DNA of 64,000 bases. Origin: Allochromatium vinosum DSM 180 (GTDB taxonomy: Bacteria; Pseudomonadota; Gammaproteobacteria; Chromatiales; Chromatiaceae). Every line of letters starts with the position of its first letter. Positions within the stretch are counted from its first letter, which is position 1. A model generated the notes under the pieces. The model saw nothing but the letters and a program-made list of their open reading frames with translations. It searched no databases and was not told the DNA's origin. The position numbers and the translations under genes were made by a program. Positions 47,164-56,349 of the stretch are shown one piece after another. The DNA is taken from contig NC_013851.1 in the NCBI RefSeq assembly GCF_000025485.1, positions 3,282,001-3,346,000 of the forward strand, read 5' to 3'.

Positions 47164-47891
47164 AGACCATCCCCTACCCCTGGTCGAGCCTGTCGGGCGC
47201 CAATGTCCCGGCCGAGGACGAGAGCCACTGGCTGACGGTCTCCGACCTCATGGCCACGCTGATGATGATCTTTCTGTTCCTGGCCGTGCTGCACATGGTC
47301 CAGGTCGAGCGGCTGCATCAGGTCGAGACCGAGGTGCGCGTCACCGCCGCCGAGTCGCGTCAGGCCATCTATACGGCGCTGGAACGCGAATTTCGCGACG
47401 ATCTGCCGCGCTGGAACGCCGAACTGGTCGAGCGCACCCTGACGCTGCGTTTTCGTGAGCCGGACATCCTGTTCGACCGCAACTCGGCGCGCATCAAGCC
47501 CGAGTTCGAGGCGATCCTGAGCGACTTCCTGCCGCGTTATGTCGCCCGGCTCGAACCCTTCCGCGATGTCATCCGCGAAATCCGTCTGGAGGGGCATACG
47601 TCGAGCGAATGGAATGCCGGCACCGCGCCGCTGGATGCCTACTTCCTCAACATGGAACTGAGCCAGCAGCGCATCCAGGCCGTGCTGCGGTTCGCCTACG
47701 GACTCGACCGGCTCAAGGGCGAGGACTGGTTCAGGGGACGGGTCGCGGCGGTGGGACTCTCGTCCTCGCGGCCGGTGCAGGATGCCCAGGGACGCGAGAA
47801 CCCCACCGCCTCGCGCCGCGTCGAGTTCAGTGTCCTGACCGACTTCGAGGCACGGCTGCTGGAGCCGATTCGGTTGGGGGCGGAAAGGTAG
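47160..47891 (+). CDS. ZorB-like OmpA/MotB-family stator partner
   Basis: The 243-residue protein has an N-terminal membrane helix, VSDLMATLMMIFLFLAVL, with the MotB-type aspartate D29. A short coil follows, then an OmpA-like peptidoglycan-binding domain: ILFDRNSARIKPEF, IREIRLEGHTSSEW, and SRRVEFSVLTD at the end. The pairing with the upstream channel gene is the same as ZorA-ZorB of Zorya defence systems and MotA-MotB. No ZorC, ZorD or ZorE homologue follows; a PIN/RHH pair and a convergent defence-like operon come next. Confidence 0.7.
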   Translation: MKTIPYPWSSLSGANVPAEDESHWLTVSDLMATLMMIFLFLAVLHMVQVERLHQVETEVRVTAAESRQAIYTALEREFRDDLPRWNAELVERTLTLRFREPDILFDRNSARIKPEFEAILSDFLPRYVARLEPFRDVIREIRLEGHTSSEWNAGTAPLDAYFLNMELSQQRIQAVLRFAYGLDRLKGEDWFRGRVAAVGLSSSRPVQDAQGRENPTASRRVEFSVLTDFEARLLEPIRLGAER

Positions 47892-47928
47892 CCTTGTTTT
47901 GTGATGGCGTATGTGACACCATTTTTTC

Positions 47929-48354
47929 ATGAAATCTCGTATTGTGGTTGACACCAATGTCGTGACGGCAGCGCTTATCAGCCCTGATGGGCCGAATCGC
48001 GCGATTCTGCGTGATTGCCTATTGGGCCGGTATAAGCCCCTGCTGAGCAATGCGTTGTTTTCCGAATACGAGGATGTAGCGATGCGGCCAGCAATCCTTG
48101 AGCGATGCCCTGTGGAACCGGTAGACATTCTGGCCTTGCTCGAAGCCTTCTGTTCAGTCTGCGAATGGGTGCCGATCTTTTATCTGTGGCGACCAAATTT
48201 AATGGATGAAGGTGACAATCACGTCCTTGAACTCGCTGCCGCCGGTAATGCGCGCTGCATTGTGACCAACAATACACGTGATTTTCGAAGAGGTGAGTTA
48301 CTGTTTCCTGGTATCCAGATCTTGACTCCAGGCGATATATTGAAAGGATCCTGA
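47929..48354 (+). CDS. PIN-domain ribonuclease toxin (COG1569 type)
   Basis: The 141-residue protein starts MKSRIVVDTNVVTAALISPD, with the first catalytic aspartate at D8. Further acidic residues lie in NLMDEGDNHVLELA and in NNTRDF, so the four-acid PIN active site looks complete. PIN toxins cut RNA. The gene is 1 base upstream of a ribbon-helix-helix gene, so the order is toxin first. It is probably a self-contained toxin-antitoxin pair. Confidence 0.82.
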   Translation: MKSRIVVDTNVVTAALISPDGPNRAILRDCLLGRYKPLLSNALFSEYEDVAMRPAILERCPVEPVDILALLEAFCSVCEWVPIFYLWRPNLMDEGDNHVLELAAAGNARCIVTNNTRDFRRGELLFPGIQILTPGDILKGS

Positions 48355-48355
48355 C

Positions 48356-48583
48356 ATGGCTACGCTGACGGTACGACTTCCAGACGACAAGCATATGCGC
48401 CTCAAGGCATTAGCCAAGCGAAAACACATCAGTGTCAACAAGCTTTTGGAAGAGCTTTCGACACAGGCTATCGCTGAATTTGATGCGGAAACCCGATTTC
48501 GCTCTATGGCGGCTAAAGGCTCTATTAAAAAAGGCCTAGAAATTCTTGATCGCCTAGATAAAGCGCTCCAAGATAAAAACTGA
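48356..48583 (+). CDS. Ribbon-helix-helix antitoxin
   Basis: The 75-residue protein begins ATLTVRLPDDKHMRLKALAK, the strand-helix part of a ribbon-helix-helix DNA-binding domain, followed by ISVNKLLEELSTQAI. The C-terminus (about 45-75) is basic and helical and would bind the PIN toxin. It likely represses its own operon. Only 3 bases separate its stop from the stop of the convergent gene. Confidence 0.8.
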   Translation: MATLTVRLPDDKHMRLKALAKRKHISVNKLLEELSTQAIAEFDAETRFRSMAAKGSIKKGLEILDRLDKALQDKN

Positions 48584-48586
48584 AAT

Positions 48587-51124
48587 TTACTCAGACAGAT
48601 CATTAAGCCTGTTGAATATCAATGCGTCGGTACCGCGCTTTTCCATAAAAGCGGTTATTTCTTTGAGAACGGCGCGAACTTGTACTGCTTGATTGCCAGA
48701 AACATAGTTTTCAGCTTCTTTAAGAGTGTTTTTAACATCGGAAACAAGTTCTGAATTCTCCGGACTTTCTTGATCTAAAAAATATGGATCTACACGACGG
48801 TAACGCAAAAGCCCCATCAATAAGTAAGCAGCGGCAAAGAAAATTTTCTTGATGTTTTTCTTTTTGGCTTCCGACCTCATAAGGACTGCTGCTACTGCGG
48901 CAAGCCGGTTGGCCAAATTAGAGTTCAGGACTAAAGGAGCATCTGGCCGATAGCTAAGAACCAGAGAAAGCGCCTTGACCCGGTCAAATGGCTTATTCAA
49001 GCCTTGCTTTTCAAAGTAAGAAGCGGAAATCCCAAAAAGAAGCGCAATATCTTCTTGAGCACTGAAACAGCGACCAGCAACATTATAGTCGTAACGGCCG
49101 TGAATCGTTTTTCCAGTGCGAAGTGATTTACGAACATAAACCAGAATAGGCTCTGGCGCTGAAGCATAACACCAGCCACCAATCAACAATAGCCGCCGAT
49201 GAAGCTCTTTATTTCCCGCATGAATATTGGGAAGAGAGCTTTGAAAAACTAAGCCCGTTGATTCGCGTACTTTATCAACCAACTCCTGATAACTTGAATT
49301 GATTTTTCTACACTCTCTACCACGCAGTGCGCCCTCAGATGGAATCTCTCCGTCCGAACTAAAAATACCCGCTTTATCACTCCCTCCGCCATTTTGATTC
49401 AGCAGCGATTCGAGAGAAAGTTTTTTCCCTAAAGTGGACATCAACTGTTCCGCCGCTTCACTGGCTGCCTGGCCACCTTTTTCTAAACCGAAGAGAAAAT
49501 TCTCCATTGCTTCGACTGCATTGACCGCCTTCCAAACAGCCGCATGACATCGAAATGGCGCTGGATCGGGATAAGCCATCCCAAATTCATTTTTAAGTTG
49601 TGCAAGCACAGCCTCCGGCGTCAATTTGGTGTCTTGCATGGAAGTCCAGTCGAGAAATACCGGACGATCACCGAGTCGCTCACCTTTTGGCGGACGAATC
49701 TCAACGGATGCAAAGCCTTGACCTGGTGTTTGCGTTACCACTAAGGTAACTGGCGTAGTTCGCATGGCCTGCTCAGGCAAAACAGTATGTGTCTTGCGAA
49801 CTGTTAGCTCATCGGCGCGAGTCAAGTAATAATCGACCGCAAGTGTACTTTTGGCAATCGAGAAACCACTGACTTCAAGAGGTGGATCAATCGCTTTGCC
49901 ACCAATAACACGCTTTTGCCCTTCCATCAAACTGACGAAAGCCGGTCGCCCCTCAACAAGAGCATTGATTTTCAGATCAGGAATGGTGTCGTAATAGCCA
50001 ACGATTCCCAATGCGCGCCGCCAACCGTAATGAGCAGCACCACTTGCAGGAAGACAAGCTCTCGCTGAGAAAATCTCGACCATTTCCGGCCGGCATCCAG
50101 TTGCACGCCGAGAATCAGCCGCCAGTCGATTGCCAAGTGTTTCTTGGCCAATACGCAAATCGATCAACGCGCCTTCGATGAGCAGATGATCAATCTTGTG
50201 CATTTCGCCTACTTTCTTGATCAATTCGACAAGCGGAAAAACAAAGCGATCGTCTATATTCGCTCGCAGCTCTTCAAAATTTTTGAGACGATACCAATAG
50301 CCATTGGAATCGCGAACGATTTCATCAGCTAACACATCACCACATAATAATGACCATGGCCGACGACTGACCCATAAAAGACTTTCAGCAAGCGAAGACG
50401 GAAGTCCAGCATGACTCAAATCCATTTCCAAAACATCTTTAGCTAGTCGCTCGATTGGCCATGCAGATGAGGTGAGACCTGCTCCTTTTCCATGGCGAAC
50501 CGGCACCAGAAACAGCCGATTTTCATGCTCATATTTTTCCAGTTCCAGCACACTCACTTCCGAACGCCATAGGCCCGCATGCACAACCATCACAGAGTGC
50601 CCATCAAGCTTGCGAATGACTTCGTCAGGCTGCTGACTAGCCCAACCGAGCAGGATAGCAACCGGTCGCCAGAGCAATTCAGCGCTCGTGCCGAGATGAC
50701 GCAAACCATCCAGTAAGCGCTGCTGACCCAATTCCGTCAATGTATCCGGAACTGAAACGACACGCGAACCAGACAGGCCATGACTCAATGCCTGAAGATG
50801 TGTTGCTAACAGTTCTCCAACGCGAAACGTCTGCTGTTCAGCAGACGTAACAACTTCGCTTTCTGACTCAAGCTGTTGCAGAAGCTGCATCACAGGATGT
50901 CGCGGTAATGAATGTCCGAGATCCCAGCCGCGACCATCAAGACTTTCAAAAGCGGCCTGTCCGCCTAATGGCCTCTCCCCTGGAAATCGTGGCAAGATGA
51001 TGCAAGCGGGTGCCGCTTTTGGGTTTTTTTGAATTTTGGCATCTGGCTTTTCATGGCAAGAAGCAACCGTATCGGTTATACCATTCAGATCGATACCAAT
51101 GCTGGAAAGCGCGGAACCGCTCAT
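48587..51124 (-). CDS. Hsp70/actin-like ATPase-fold protein of the defence operon
   Basis: The 845-residue protein starts with a phosphate-1-like SIGIDLNGITDTV. It then shows SRVVSVPDTLTELGQQRL and LLWRPVAILLGWA, which parallel the ATPase domain of Hsp70, and a degenerate phosphate-2 segment (VMVVHAGLWRSEVSVLEL). An adenosine-motif-like HLLIEGALIDLRIG lies near residue 320. The C-terminal 450 residues are unknown; about 690-845 look helical. The ATG at 51124 overlaps the DUF2357 stop (ATGA), so it is the last gene of the five-gene operon. Hsp70-like proteins have been reported with CoCoNuT systems, where they may bind RNA. The assignment is by motif reading only. Confidence 0.62.
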   Translation of the reverse strand: MSGSALSSIGIDLNGITDTVASCHEKPDAKIQKNPKAAPACIILPRFPGERPLGGQAAFESLDGRGWDLGHSLPRHPVMQLLQQLESESEVVTSAEQQTFRVGELLATHLQALSHGLSGSRVVSVPDTLTELGQQRLLDGLRHLGTSAELLWRPVAILLGWASQQPDEVIRKLDGHSVMVVHAGLWRSEVSVLELEKYEHENRLFLVPVRHGKGAGLTSSAWPIERLAKDVLEMDLSHAGLPSSLAESLLWVSRRPWSLLCGDVLADEIVRDSNGYWYRLKNFEELRANIDDRFVFPLVELIKKVGEMHKIDHLLIEGALIDLRIGQETLGNRLAADSRRATGCRPEMVEIFSARACLPASGAAHYGWRRALGIVGYYDTIPDLKINALVEGRPAFVSLMEGQKRVIGGKAIDPPLEVSGFSIAKSTLAVDYYLTRADELTVRKTHTVLPEQAMRTTPVTLVVTQTPGQGFASVEIRPPKGERLGDRPVFLDWTSMQDTKLTPEAVLAQLKNEFGMAYPDPAPFRCHAAVWKAVNAVEAMENFLFGLEKGGQAASEAAEQLMSTLGKKLSLESLLNQNGGGSDKAGIFSSDGEIPSEGALRGRECRKINSSYQELVDKVRESTGLVFQSSLPNIHAGNKELHRRLLLIGGWCYASAPEPILVYVRKSLRTGKTIHGRYDYNVAGRCFSAQEDIALLFGISASYFEKQGLNKPFDRVKALSLVLSYRPDAPLVLNSNLANRLAAVAAVLMRSEAKKKNIKKIFFAAAYLLMGLLRYRRVDPYFLDQESPENSELVSDVKNTLKEAENYVSGNQAVQVRAVLKEITAFMEKRGTDALIFNRLNDLSE

Positions 51125-52767
51125 TGAAATGTCCCGCAAATGAGTTGCGTACCGATGGATTCAATACCACTGTAGAATCCAGCGCCATCCAGTGGCATCA
51201 TGAATCCGACTGTATTGCCGTGCTCGGCCATCTGCAAAGCTCCGCTGAGTCGGTCACTGAGTGCTACGACCATCCCTCGTACCCGACACTGCTCGTTGTA
51301 GAAGCGCCGCCGCTCATCACGCCAACGCGCCAGTGCGGCATCAGCTCGCTCGGTCAAACTATCGAGCGTACTCGTCTCCGATCCAGCGCTAACAACAGCC
51401 CATACAAGAACATCCTCATTCTGTTGTACCTGCCCCAGTGCTTGTTTGCGCACGACAAGACGTGGGCCGAGTATCCTATAGCGCTTGACGATCTCCGAAG
51501 ACGCTGAATCGGCTCCTGTATCATGTACCGTAAGAACCAGAGTCGATGTCGCGAAGATGCCATTACATCCTGTGGACTCTAACCAGCGGCCTCGATCATG
51601 ATCCTTGCGAAGATAGAGTGGTGGCAGTGCAAGCACCTCAATGGTCGTATCGAACAAGAATGCCGTATTGACGACCAGCGCTACCATGTCACCCCACAAA
51701 CGCGCCTGCCAACTCCAGGCATCGTCCTGCGCATCCTGTCGACGTAAGAGTTGCTGGTAAGCGTCCCATATACAACGGTAACGCGGATCGGATGTGAGAA
51801 CGTAATTGGGCTTGGCGACGCCATGTAGTGAGCGAATCTCTGAGAATTCAGGACGCCGCAATAATGCTGTGCAAGTTTGATGATAGCGACTGACTTCACT
51901 GTAGCGGCTCGATGTCGCTAGGTTTCGGTTAGCTCCAAGGTAACTTTCGGCCGCTTGCACGGTACGAGTCAGAAAATCGCGTAATACTTGATTCTCTGGC
52001 GTATCGACGGTTTCCTCACGCACAATGGCAAGCAGCGAACGCCGCGAACCAGCTTTTTCCGCTGGTGTCCGGCCAGGCTGGCGGACATACCAAGCCAGAC
52101 AGGTTGAATCCAACTCTTGGATACGATGAACTGCTTGTAAGCGACGGTTTCGCGAGAGTACGCGGCGCGGATGACGACCAAGTTCGGAGATATGACGATG
52201 CAGGCTACTTGCATGACGAACGATTAAGGCCATGCGCGGTTCATTGACGTCGCGTGCGTTCAGTAATGTCTCAGCGACACAGCGCCAATCAGCGCGAAGT
52301 CGTCCGCGCATGACACCCTGAGCGGCGATGTCCGCACGTTCGAGGTTCGCGATCTCTTCGATCTGGTCGATCATAATGGCCAGCATGATTTCCCTTTCCA
52401 GCGCTCGTTCGCCGAGGGGATCGCTGACACGTTCTTTGCTCCATCGCCCCAGACAACCAGTCATGGCGAGTTCGAGATCAATGTGTCCTGCTTTCCCATC
52501 ATGCAAGCGTAAATCGATGGCATCATAAGCCGGGGTCGATGAAACAGGCAGATTCCAGATACGAAGCTGGCGAGGCCCCCATTGAAGCGACATACCTTCA
52601 GTAAAGGGTTGTTGTCGGCCGCGACCATACCTGAGCGTGAAACCATCCACGATGGCCAATGCCGGCATTCCAGATGCAGAAAAAATCACTTTTTCGCCAG
52701 CCGCGACTTGCTCTACGTCGTCGTAGAGACTCCAGGGCATGTCGAGTGGGATGACTGTAGCGTCCAT
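51121..52767 (-). CDS. DUF2357 (McrC-like) protein without visible nuclease
   Basis: The 548-residue protein contains the DUF2357 signature near residue 255 (VDTPENQVLRDFL), as in proteins that partner McrB-type GTPases. The N-terminal half includes AYDAIDLRLHD and a helical segment. The C-terminal third (about 400-548) has no recognisable PD-(D/E)XK D...ExK arrangement as in McrC, so nuclease activity is probably lost or supplied by another subunit. It starts 9 bases after the McrB-like gene and overlaps the Hsp70-like gene. Residues 100-130 might hold an OB-like or other nucleic-acid-binding domain, which cannot be judged by eye. Confidence 0.65.
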   Translation of the reverse strand: MDATVIPLDMPWSLYDDVEQVAAGEKVIFSASGMPALAIVDGFTLRYGRGRQQPFTEGMSLQWGPRQLRIWNLPVSSTPAYDAIDLRLHDGKAGHIDLELAMTGCLGRWSKERVSDPLGERALEREIMLAIMIDQIEEIANLERADIAAQGVMRGRLRADWRCVAETLLNARDVNEPRMALIVRHASSLHRHISELGRHPRRVLSRNRRLQAVHRIQELDSTCLAWYVRQPGRTPAEKAGSRRSLLAIVREETVDTPENQVLRDFLTRTVQAAESYLGANRNLATSSRYSEVSRYHQTCTALLRRPEFSEIRSLHGVAKPNYVLTSDPRYRCIWDAYQQLLRRQDAQDDAWSWQARLWGDMVALVVNTAFLFDTTIEVLALPPLYLRKDHDRGRWLESTGCNGIFATSTLVLTVHDTGADSASSEIVKRYRILGPRLVVRKQALGQVQQNEDVLVWAVVSAGSETSTLDSLTERADAALARWRDERRRFYNEQCRVRGMVVALSDRLSGALQMAEHGNTVGFMMPLDGAGFYSGIESIGTQLICGTFQ

Positions 52768-52776
52768 GCAGTCGCC

Positions 52777-55044
52777 TCAATCGCTCCGGTTCAGTCCTTG
52801 CCAACCGAATAGCGGTTTTTGTCGGCCAGTCTGTACAGCCTCGGCCAAGGCGTTGTCACCAATGCTGACAATGAGATCTTGGATTTGCCCAAGAGGAATG
52901 GAAAATTCTACTGTGTCAATACCGCGCAGCTTGGGCAGTATGCGTTGCTCTAACTGGTCTGCGAAAGCATTGGCGAGGCTATAATGGCTTTCGCCTGGGT
53001 AGTTGGCACAGTAGAGTTGAATGGCCTGGTTGACACGATGACCAAATGGGCGTTCCAGTCCCTCCATCGCATCGTTCAACTGTTTGATCCAGCCATGCAG
53101 TTTTTCCAAATTCTGCTGCCCAAGCTGATCGGTGTCGCATATCCATTGTTCCCACATCGACCGTGGCAGGTAACGATCCGGTCGCGGAATATTGTCTACC
53201 GGCTGGCTATGAACCAATTTTTTGGGGCGCCCGAAACGCAGTACATTCGCTCGGTCGATGACCTTGTCAGATAAGGTCTGAGTCGATTCATCCTCATTCA
53301 TTGTACCGACAAATAACACGTTGCGATCGACGTACAGATTGAACACGCGCTCTCGCCCACCAACATCGAGCTGGATCTCGGCATCCTGCCTGGATGCAGG
53401 ATTGGCTGGATCAACCGACTTACGAACCTCAAGGCGACTGAGAAATTCACTGAAATAGTATTCAACACGCGCCAGATTCATTTCGTCGAGCAATACCAAT
53501 AGCATATGCTCACGCCAATCCTTCGCCAGCTCCGGATGATTTCTATCATCAAGATGGATCAATGCGCGCGCCAAATCCGTTCCGATGTAACGATGCTCCA
53601 AGTAGTTATAGAAACCAAACAGATCTTGTGGGCTATCCCAACGCGGCTGGACAGCCATCTGGAGAAAGTGAATCCCCATTCCTTCTGCGTAGCGGCGAGG
53701 TAGCTCGCTTTTACCTGTTCCTGAGATACCAGCTAAAACAGTCAGAGGACTCAGGCCGTTTATTTTCATGCAAGTATGAAAAGCGTTCAGAGTGCGCTGC
53801 GGAAAATGCAAACCGAGCTTATCCAAATATATGCGGAGGTCTTGAAGGGCATCGTCTTCGGAGGTTTTATTACGAGCGGCTTTGAGCCCTGCTTCACTCA
53901 GACAGGCGGGCGCACGCTTGAGGTCAGCGAGAGCATTAGCAACTTCTTCATCTCGCTCTTTATGGGCTTGCTCGATATACCCCTGTAATGTAGCCTTCAT
54001 CCGCTCTAGCTCTGCCTTGCGTTGCTCTAGCATTACGACTTCAGCGTTGAGCGCATCGCGTTTTGCTCGCAGATCATCGGCCTCTTGGCGTTGACGTTTG
54101 AGTGCTTCTTCGCCTTCAGATAGTTTCTCTTTCTGTTCAGCTAATGCCGACTCCGCAAGAACCTTTCGCTGATCGAGCAGCGCAATCTCGTTATTGAGCA
54201 CTTCTCGCTTCCGGTGCAATTCTTCCGCTTCCTGGAACTGGCGCCGAAGTGATTCCTTACCCTTGTCAAGTCTTTCGCTCTGCTCAACTAATGCAGCTTC
54301 GGTCTGTGCCTTGCGTTGCTCTAGCATGACAACTTCAGCGTTGAGCGCATCGCGTCTAACCTTCAGATCATCGGCTTCCTGGCGTTGACGTTTGAGAGTT
54401 TCTTCGCCCTCAGTGAGTTTTTCTCGTTGCTCGGCCAACGCCGTTTTTGCGGCATGAATTTCAAAATTCTTTTCCTGCAGAGTCGATTCTTGCTCGCGTT
54501 GACGTTTACTTAAAATCTCAAGCAATTGCTCAATCTGCTGACGTCGTTCTTCAAACTCCTTGAGCTGATTCTCTGTTTCAGTGAGCTGATCCTGGATGCG
54601 CCTCAGAGTTCGCTCTTGTTCTTCATGCTTGGCTTCGCCTTCCATCAATCGATGATATAGATCAGCCATTGCTTCCTGCTGGGAGGCTAGAGTCTGTTCA
54701 ATTTTTTCGAGTTCTATGCGCTTTGGCTCTAGCAATGTGAGGCTTTCCTGCATACTCACCAACTTGATACGCGCTTCTTCAGCTTCGGCCACGGCCATGT
54801 CACGGCGGACAAGCTGTTGAGCCAAGTCAGTGAGATTTTCCTGTATTTCTGCCATTTCCCGGCGCCGCTCGATAAGCAATTGCTCCACATTTTCTAAAGC
54901 GGTCGCTGCAGGCTGGCGTGCAATGCGCAGATTGAGCTGGCGATGCTTCATCAAAGCCGCCATGGGCACGAGAATTCCGCCCGATGCCCCAAGAAACATA
55001 ACAAGTGCAAGCATTTCCCAAGTCACAGATGACACTCCAGTCAT
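52777..55044 (-). CDS. Membrane-anchored coiled-coil McrB-type GTPase
   Basis: The 755-residue protein has an N-terminal membrane helix (about 8-30), a very long coiled coil (about 45-375) and a C-terminal AAA+ domain of the McrB GTPase clade. Walker A is GISGTGKSE at 439-447 and Walker B LLVLLDEMN at 515-523. The McrB signature GTMNEDES at 580-587 is followed by DKVIDRANVLRF. The coiled coil contains three 49-residue repeats at 203-349, that is seven heptads each. McrB proteins assemble as hexamers and drive a partner nuclease. Membrane anchoring with a coiled coil is the feature that sets it apart from ordinary McrB. It lies between the coiled-coil gene and DUF2357. Confidence 0.78.
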   Translation of the reverse strand: MTGVSSVTWEMLALVMFLGASGGILVPMAALMKHRQLNLRIARQPAATALENVEQLLIERRREMAEIQENLTDLAQQLVRRDMAVAEAEEARIKLVSMQESLTLLEPKRIELEKIEQTLASQQEAMADLYHRLMEGEAKHEEQERTLRRIQDQLTETENQLKEFEERRQQIEQLLEILSKRQREQESTLQEKNFEIHAAKTALAEQREKLTEGEETLKRQRQEADDLKVRRDALNAEVVMLEQRKAQTEAALVEQSERLDKGKESLRRQFQEAEELHRKREVLNNEIALLDQRKVLAESALAEQKEKLSEGEEALKRQRQEADDLRAKRDALNAEVVMLEQRKAELERMKATLQGYIEQAHKERDEEVANALADLKRAPACLSEAGLKAARNKTSEDDALQDLRIYLDKLGLHFPQRTLNAFHTCMKINGLSPLTVLAGISGTGKSELPRRYAEGMGIHFLQMAVQPRWDSPQDLFGFYNYLEHRYIGTDLARALIHLDDRNHPELAKDWREHMLLVLLDEMNLARVEYYFSEFLSRLEVRKSVDPANPASRQDAEIQLDVGGRERVFNLYVDRNVLFVGTMNEDESTQTLSDKVIDRANVLRFGRPKKLVHSQPVDNIPRPDRYLPRSMWEQWICDTDQLGQQNLEKLHGWIKQLNDAMEGLERPFGHRVNQAIQLYCANYPGESHYSLANAFADQLEQRILPKLRGIDTVEFSIPLGQIQDLIVSIGDNALAEAVQTGRQKPLFGWQGLNRSD
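53998..54438 (-). repeat. Three 147-base tandem repeats encoding a 49-residue coiled-coil unit
   Basis: Units begin LAEQREKL, LVEQSERL and LAEQKEKL and are spaced by exactly 49 codons. The first and third share long stretches of DNA (for example around ALNAEVVMLEQRK). They extend the coiled coil of the McrB-like protein without breaking heptad phase. Confidence 0.8.
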
Positions 55045-55047
55045 TGA

Positions 55048-56349
55048 TTAATTGATGCTCACAGTCGAATCAGCATCGCTAGTTGTATTGGCTCGAACCG
55101 CTTGTTGATCAGCAATCTCTTGAAGCAAGCTCTCGCGTTGACGACGCAACTCTTCCACCTGCTTGGTCAAGGGTTCAAGACGCTGGGCTTCTGCATCGAG
55201 AGTACGCACCCGAGTCTCTATATTGATTTGCTGTTGTCGCAATGCCGCCAACTCAGCGCGCTGATTCGTGAGTGATGCCAGCTCTGCCCTCAAAGTAACT
55301 AATTCCTGTGTCAGCGAATCGATTTGTTTGCGATCGACGTCAAGAGTTGCGGCAAGCTTACGCTGCTCTGCGATTTGAGTTTGGAGGCTAGCATTCTCCT
55401 CTCGCAGATTGGCTAAGGAAGCGGCAACCTCTGCAGCTTCCTTGCGCCGCTCGCTGAGCGTGGAATCGAGGTTTGTCAGTTCGCTGCGTGCCGCTTCAAG
55501 ATCGCTATTCACTGTTTTTGCGTTTTGTTGAACCTCCACCAAACGATCCTGGATACGTTTCAGTTCAGTCTCGCGACCTTCCAATGTATCGATAGTTTGT
55601 CGTATTTCTGTTTCACGACTTTTTAATTCAGCAACGCTTTTTTTGATAGCATCAGATTCTGCTTGTTGCGTGGCCAGACGGGCCTGGACTTCAGCCAATG
55701 TTTCACGCGCCGAAGCATATTCGGTATCGGCTTTCTGTAATGCATCGCGTCGTTCGGCGAGACGCTTTTCGGTGGCTTGCAACTGGGTTTCGCGATCGTC
55801 GAGATCCGTAGCCGCAGCACCGCCTCGTTTACGAAGATCATCGACACTGGCACGCAACGACACAGCTTCCTTGGAAAGAGACGCGACCTCATCGCGCCTC
55901 TTTGCTAACGCGGCTTCGACTTCACTCAACTCCAAACGACGCTCGCGGTAGGTTTCCTCAGTCGACGTGAGAGTCGCGGATGCCAAATCAAGTCGCTCCT
56001 GAGCCGTCTTTAAACGCTGCTCCAGTTCAGACATGCGTTGCGAAGCCTGGGCCGCATCTGTAACAGCTTTTTCAGCCTTCGCTTCTGCATCCTGCTGGGT
56101 CGCCTGTAACTCGGCAAGCCGCACGGTTCGCCTATCGACCTCTTTTGTCAGGATCGCCAACCGCTCCTGGAGAGAGGCATCGGCACGATAGGTCGCCATA
56201 AGAAACCAGGCAATTCCGCCATAGCTCAAGATCGACAGCACAAGCAGAGCGACGAGTAGATATGGCCGTTCCAAACGCGGTGATGGAACTGTATTGTGGT
56301 TCGAGTAGTCAGCCTTCGGTGGCTGCGATAATGTCGTCGAGGCATCCAT
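55048..56349 (-). CDS. Membrane-anchored coiled-coil protein of the defence operon
   Basis: The 433-residue protein has a short cytoplasmic N-terminus, one membrane helix at about 30-53 (LLVALLVLSILSYGGIAWFL, 20 residues), and then an uninterrupted coiled coil from about 58 to 420 rich in A, E, R, Q and L. No enzymatic motif is present. Its start overlaps the end of the helicase gene by 41 bases, and 3 bases separate it from the McrB-like gene. By analogy with the McrB-like neighbour it could pair with that protein's coiled coil at the membrane. That is inference. Confidence 0.65.
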   Translation of the reverse strand: MDASTTLSQPPKADYSNHNTVPSPRLERPYLLVALLVLSILSYGGIAWFLMATYRADASLQERLAILTKEVDRRTVRLAELQATQQDAEAKAEKAVTDAAQASQRMSELEQRLKTAQERLDLASATLTSTEETYRERRLELSEVEAALAKRRDEVASLSKEAVSLRASVDDLRKRGGAAATDLDDRETQLQATEKRLAERRDALQKADTEYASARETLAEVQARLATQQAESDAIKKSVAELKSRETEIRQTIDTLEGRETELKRIQDRLVEVQQNAKTVNSDLEAARSELTNLDSTLSERRKEAAEVAASLANLREENASLQTQIAEQRKLAATLDVDRKQIDSLTQELVTLRAELASLTNQRAELAALRQQQINIETRVRTLDAEAQRLEPLTKQVEELRRQRESLLQEIADQQAVRANTTSDADSTVSIN

